Translations under genes and position numbers: made by a program
DNA from: Trichosphaerium sp. ATCC 40318
Taxonomy: Eukaryota; Discosea; Flabellinia; Trichosidae
Length of the DNA stretch: 64,000 bases
Assembly (NCBI GenBank): GCA_038496445.1
Contig: JALMLS010000520.1
Span: 1 to 64,000 of the forward strand
Direction: 5' to 3'
Notes under the pieces: model-generated
What the model was told of the DNA's origin: nothing
The model's database searches: none
The model's input: the letters and a program-made list of their open reading frames with translations, nothing else
In this document: in pieces, positions 59,814 through 64,000 of the stretch
Layout of the letters: each line of letters begins with the position of its first letter
Numbering within the stretch: the first letter of the stretch is position 1

Positions 59814-61285
59814 TTAATAATCTTTTTTCACCTTGTGTCACGTGCGGAAAAGACTTATTTGTGTGTTGTTTTGTGGGATTTGTAAGAACCAAAAATACCA
59901 AAAACTCCGCTCAGCAGATATCGAAAGAAAGTATCTTATGCATGAATAGCATCGATATAGGATAAATAGCTTTACGGAAAGTAGAGGGTAAAAATCCTGT
60001 CGATAATTTCCGAGTACATTGCGTTACATGCAAGTCACAAATTTTGACTGTTCAATTCACTAAAAACTCATTAAATGATAGATTGCAGTTCTGTCACGTC
60101 CATCGTTATGTACCAAACCTTCTGCGCTTGTTAACTCCGATAATATAAATGTGAGCTTATAAGCCAACTGGTAAATGTGATACGGGGTGTCTCCCGAAGA
60201 TATTTTCCAAGGCTTGGAAGAAAAAACAACATTTATTTATTACTGGACATTAGGCATGGGTACAAAAATCGGCTATTTGGTATTTATTTAGTACAATTAC
60301 AAGTAATAATGTTTCGATAGGTTCAAAAAGCACCCTGTACATTTAATTGAGCGACGTTGGTAGTCATGTTGAGAGAATTAAAAATGGAAGAGAAAAAACC
60401 AAATCACGTGGAAACTTGAGTAATGTGTTGTGATGTGACTTTGTTGTTGTTGCATCGGAATAAGATACCGGGCTAGTTTGGCATGTAATTCAGGGCTAGG
60501 TTGTATTGTTTTTCTAATTAGTTATTTAGACAGCGAACCTTTTTTACGCCTTTGTTTCAACTTAAACTTAGCGTAAGTAGCTATATTGGAGTAATTTTGT
60601 CAAATCTGTCTTACGTTAATTGTAACTGTTCAAACATAGGTAACTTGCGTCAGTATTTGATACCAGTTATCAAGAGGTGTTTATTATGGTACACTTGCAG
60701 TACCATAACATCCGAAGTTCACTGTTTAGCTTTTTTACGTTCGTTGTAAATAACTTGAATTTTGTACCACTACGACAAAAATTTACGCGTAAGTTATACC
60801 AGATGCTACAAGGCTCAGAAAAAAGTTCGTTGTCTATGTACTAAACGTTCAAATAGCACAATAATATTAAGCCACGTGATTCCATTGCATAAAATACCTT
60901 TCATGCTCAGCAGAGAACCAGTTCAGATAATTGTAAATATTTATATGCGGAAGCCTTGGAGATTTAGGAACTCTAAAGCAGTTATGCTGCTAATAGTTGT
61001 ACCCTTAAGTACAAGTAATGAAAAACGGTTTTTTTGTTTTTTCATACTATAAAACTGTCTTTATTTTGTAAGTGTTTCTTGTATAATAGATAACAAATGC
61101 TTGGCGTTTGTACAGCCATTTTTTTGAGCTTATTATGGTTTGACTTTGTGTATTTCTTTATGGATCCATCCAAAACTGTTCGAAGTCAACAAGAAGAAAC
61201 TTGACCGTTTAGCGTCAAAACTAATCTTCAATAATAAATCTTTTCGCTTTAATGGACAAATCAGCAATAATAGAGTACAAAACCA
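59814..61285. other. Divergent intergenic region
   Basis: About 1.5 kb between the start codons of the GPCR (minus) and F-box/LRR (plus) genes. Open frames at 60,552-60,749 and 60,762-61,052 lack motifs. No RNA gene or repeat is seen. CACGTG occurs at about 60,404 and 60,875. Confidence 0.5.
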
Positions 61286-62499
61286 ATGATTTGTTTCAGT
61301 CTATACCTTGATTGTAGTTTTTCTTATTCTCTTTGCTCTAGACCCGCACCACTAGCACTTATAACACTACCAATCGAAATATTGGCATTAATCCTTTCTT
61401 TTATATCAAAATCAAGGCAATCTGCAGCGAATACATGCTCCTACTTGTTAAATATCATACGAAGTATTGTAGGGTTCAAAAGTATCTATGTTATTACAGC
61501 CAAACAAGCAAAGTACATAAAACGATACAAAGGCGTATTACAAAACACTCATGTCATTGTACCTTTCCCATCAGATAATATACTGATACACCTCAAAGGT
61601 GTCAAACATGTCAAACTCAAAAAAGGTTATAGAACTGGCTTACTGGATATTTGTGTTCTCTCTGGTGTACACAAAGTATATTTAAAAGGCCTAGCTTGTG
61701 TAAACGACCGTACGTTAGAGTCTTTTGCTGGTGTTCATTCGATTAAATTGGAGATTGTCTTAATATAACAGATGAGGGTATAAAACATCTTCGTGGAGTT
61801 CACTCAATATGTCTTGCACATACTTATGTTACTGATGATGGTGTATCCTCGCTTGAAGGTGCTCATACCATTGATTTGCATGGGACTAAGGTCACAGATA
61901 AAGGATTAAAGTGTCTTGCAGGTGTCTATTGTATTAACTTGAGACTTTGCCATATTACTGATGAAACACTTTTTGCTCTTAAAGATGTACATGCAATCAA
62001 CTTGGACATGTGTAATGCTATTACAGACAATGGTATCAAAGCTTTAGAAAACGTACACACGATATGTTTACCAAGTCATATCACAGAAGAAGGTATCAAG
62101 TCATTAGCTGGTGTTTCAAATATCATGATATGTGACATCAGCTGTTGCATCACAGATGATACTATCATTGCACTTAAAGGTGTTAAGAATGCATACTTAT
62201 ATTGTAAGAATATTACAGATGATGGTATTAGATCGCTTAGAGGCATTCATTCGCTTAGTTTGTATGATAGAAACAAGGTTACAGATTTAGGAATTAGAGC
62301 TCTTATTGGGTCTTCTTTGATACAATTCGTTCATTGTAATCAAGTTACTATGGATACAGTGAATGTACTTTTGGATAGTGGTACATCAGTGACTGCATGG
62401 AAGTGTAGACTACTTGACGAAACTAACTTTGAATCTTCTTGTATTGACAAGACTGTTGACGAAATAATCTGTGAGATTTTCAATGTATTCAGCCTGTAG
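61286..62499 (+). CDS. F-box/leucine-rich-repeat protein with a one-base frame break
   Basis: The N-terminal part has an F-box (LITLPIEILALILSFIS, then NTCSYLLNIIRSI). It is followed by leucine-rich-like repeats of about 22-23 residues with consensus ITDxGIxxLxGVHxIxL: VHKVYLKGLACVNDRTLESF, HTIDLHGTKVTDKGLKCLAG, HAINLDMCNAITDNGIKAL, NAYLYCKNITDDGIRSLRG. The frame is lost at about 61,750: the repeat ending HSIKL runs into a stop, while the next frame continues at ITDEGIKHLRG. Adding one G in TTGGAG would rebuild the repeat. An LRR arc with an F-box is typical of an SCF substrate receptor. The repeat style also recalls LRR/F-box proteins of amoebae and their large DNA viruses, but I could not test this. 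Intronless apart from a possible 5' intron ending at 61,341. Confidence 0.75.
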
Positions 62500-62571
62500 A
62501 ACCCATTTTAAACCCTTACCTTGTAAAAGGGCATTGTTTAGAGCTAGAAATAAAAAAATGCTTTTTCTTTT

Positions 62572-62958
62572 TTATTTACAGCAGACAAAAATCATAACAA
62601 GTAGTATCAATGTTATACACAATGGTAGCGTATAATTTAGAGAGTTGTTTCTGGGCAACTTGAGACTAGTTTTCGTGGGGCACTTTCGTCTGGTTTTTAT
62701 CAGTATTTTATCAACAGTATCACGTGCTCGCATGTGATTGTTTATTGTTCTGGCAAATATTAGTTTCAACCTTACGCATGGTAAAGAAGCGTACATGTTC
62801 GTTATGTGAGGACTCTCGTATACAACGTAGTAGTAAGGCTTTGGTTTTGAACCCTTAATGGTTTTGATCAAGCGATTCCAGTAGCATTTCGCTCCTTTTT
62901 TAACACGCCCATGAAGTGATTTGTACGCCTTGTTGATCCGGTGTGGATATTTGACCAT
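62572..62958 (-). CDS. Small basic protein with C-terminal membrane helix
   Basis: A 128-codon single-exon ORF. The N-terminal 100 residues are basic (MVKYPHRINKAYKSLHGRV; KILIKTRRKCPTK). The C-terminus is one membrane helix (YTLPLCITLILLVMIFVCCK), so it would be a tail-anchored protein. No family is recognised. It starts 419 bases downstream, on the minus strand, of the partial GPCR gene end. Its reality rests on ORF length and the sensible tail anchor only. Confidence 0.4.
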   Translation of the reverse strand: MVKYPHRINKAYKSLHGRVKKGAKCYWNRLIKTIKGSKPKPYYYVVYESPHITNMYASLPCVRLKLIFARTINNHMRARDTVDKILIKTRRKCPTKTSLKLPRNNSLNYTLPLCITLILLVMIFVCCK

Positions 62959-63377
62959 GTATAGCGACCTTTGATAGAGCTGTGGTTACGCCCAAGACAG
63001 AATAAGAATGTCCGCTATATAAAAGTTTCTGCTAGCCATTTTTCACGTTTTAGCCCGAAAGGGTACGGGGTATTTCGGGAGTAAAAATTTAGGAATAGTC
63101 CCGGGTTCTATTCAATCCTGTCGGATTTTGGATTTTATTTTATGCTTTCAAAACAGTTAAAACCTCATTATTTCACGAAACAGGGTCTTGTATTTCACCA
63201 TTTAGACACTTCAAATAAAAGCTCTTTAAGAAAAACGTGGAGATAGAAACGTACACAACACGTACTGTCTGATCTTTTTTATTGTTAATTAACATATAAC
63301 ATGCCTTTGATGTGCTCACAGAACAATTGCTTTTTACTTTTACAATGACAGCTAATCATGCTTGAACTACTGCGCAC
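62959..63377. other. Short intergenic region
   Basis: Between the small tail-anchored ORF start and the stop of the edge GPCR gene. No feature is seen. Confidence 0.5.
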
Positions 63378-64000
63378 TTATAGTACTTTAGTTTCATTTT
63401 CTGAGTCAATCGCGGATACATCTATCACGTTGTTGTCTAAGTCTAATAATCCTGCTTTTTCGAGTCTTTGCTCTAAATCTACAACACGTTTTTTTAAAGT
63501 GTCTATTGTTTTTTGCATTTTGTTTTTCTCGCTTATATCCATTTTCTTTTGTGCTGTAGACGTTATTTTAGTTACACCACTCATAGATGTTGACTTGTGA
63601 TCATTACTGTCTATTTCAGCGTCAGTTTTTGTCATGTAGTACATCCGTGGAACAAGCAAAGACATGATTGATATGAAAGGTCCCAAAATGATACAAAGAG
63701 ATCTTAAAATAAACGCCACTTCTCGATCACGTGATCCAAAAACCTTTAGAATAAGATCAGTTAATTGTAAACAATAAATGTGTAGTACATGAGACGTACT
63801 TGAACAATGATAATAATTATAATGAAAAAAGTAAGAGTGTAAACAGCGAATCCGATAGACCTTGAACAAACAAGTTACTCACAAAAACCTCAGTTATGCA
63901 ATACAAAGATCGTAATGGTAGAGTGGATGGAGGTTGTAGTAATATTTTATACAACGTAAACTTCAAAAAAATAAAAGAATCATTTTGTTCGGTTGTACCT
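63378..64000 (-). CDS. Class C GPCR, C-terminal part (cut by window edge)
   Basis: Reading minus, exons encode TM6 (IGFAVYTLTFFIIIIIIVQ), a loop (VFGSRDREVAFIL), TM7 (CIILGPFISIMSLLVPRMYY) and a tail with a coiled coil (KMQKTIDTLKKRVVDLEQRL) ending DSENETKVL. The order YxxxVYT...LxVPxM is the TM6-TM7 signature of class C receptors. The intron at about 63,745-63,800 is in phase (IVQ to VFG). The join to the exon at about 63,895-63,960 is not resolved: the frame does not match, so an exon edge or a frame break is uncertain there. The ectodomain is outside the window. Confidence 0.7.

Noticed and set aside
63895-63960. Extra exon directly joined to TM6 of the edge GPCR
   Set aside because: The only open frame does not match the phase needed for TM6, so I did not include a firm join.
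1-64000. CRISPR arrays, operons, ribosome-binding sites, prophage or insertion sequences
   Set aside because: The gene structure is eukaryotic with spliced introns. No spaced direct repeats or prokaryotic mobile genes were seen.

Overview
The window is nuclear DNA of a unicellular eukaryote. It is AT-rich (about 37% GC by eye). Most genes are cut by short introns, mostly 45-130 bases, with a strongly preferred donor GTACGT (also GTAAGT, GTATGT, GTGCGT) and TAG, CAG or AAG acceptors. Gene content suggests an amoeba-like protist: a VWA and Cys-rich adhesion-type receptor, class C GPCRs, a RasGAP, F-box, BTB and RCC1 proteins, and secreted Cys-rich proteins. The lineage is inference; no rRNA or other taxonomic marker is present.

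The dominant structure is a large inverted duplication. Bases 1-10,818 (running off the left edge) are the reverse complement of about 33,298-44,068, with a 22.5-kb single-copy spacer. Each arm carries, from outside in, the VWA/Cys-rich receptor gene, a four-EF-hand calmodulin-like gene, an NSUN6-type RNA m5C methyltransferase, a MYND-FKBP fusion gene, a decayed BTB gene, and an F-box/zinc-finger gene. The outer four genes look intact in both arms. The inner two are damaged: the BTB gene is broken in both arms, and the F-box gene is complete only on the right.

The spacer (10.8-33.3 kb) holds an unrecognised multi-exon gene, an ankyrin-repeat gene, a PH-C2-C2-RasGAP gene with a tRNA-Gln inside one intron, a DUF547 gene, a Ras-like GTPase with non-standard residues at both classical GTPase positions, an F-box gene, and a small secreted Cys-rich peptide gene.

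To the right of the arm (45-64 kb) lie an unrecognised gene, an intact intronless BTB gene (source-like relative of the arm pseudogenes), an RCC1-repeat gene and an F-box/LRR gene that each carry a frame break, two beta-helix receptor genes placed tail to tail, a small tail-anchored ORF, and a partial class C GPCR at the right edge. One beta-helix gene fuses a Pmp-like beta-helix ectodomain to a complete class C seven-helix domain with a coiled-coil tail. I consider it the most interesting gene here.

Functional themes are surface sensing and adhesion (VWA receptor, two GPCRs, two beta-helix proteins), small-GTPase control (RasGAP, Ras-like, RCC1), Ca2+ sensing, and ubiquitin-ligase adaptors (three F-box genes, three BTB copies). 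There are no operons. Exon joins were made by eye, so spans are gene spans from start to stop including introns. The palindrome CACGTG is strikingly over-represented throughout.
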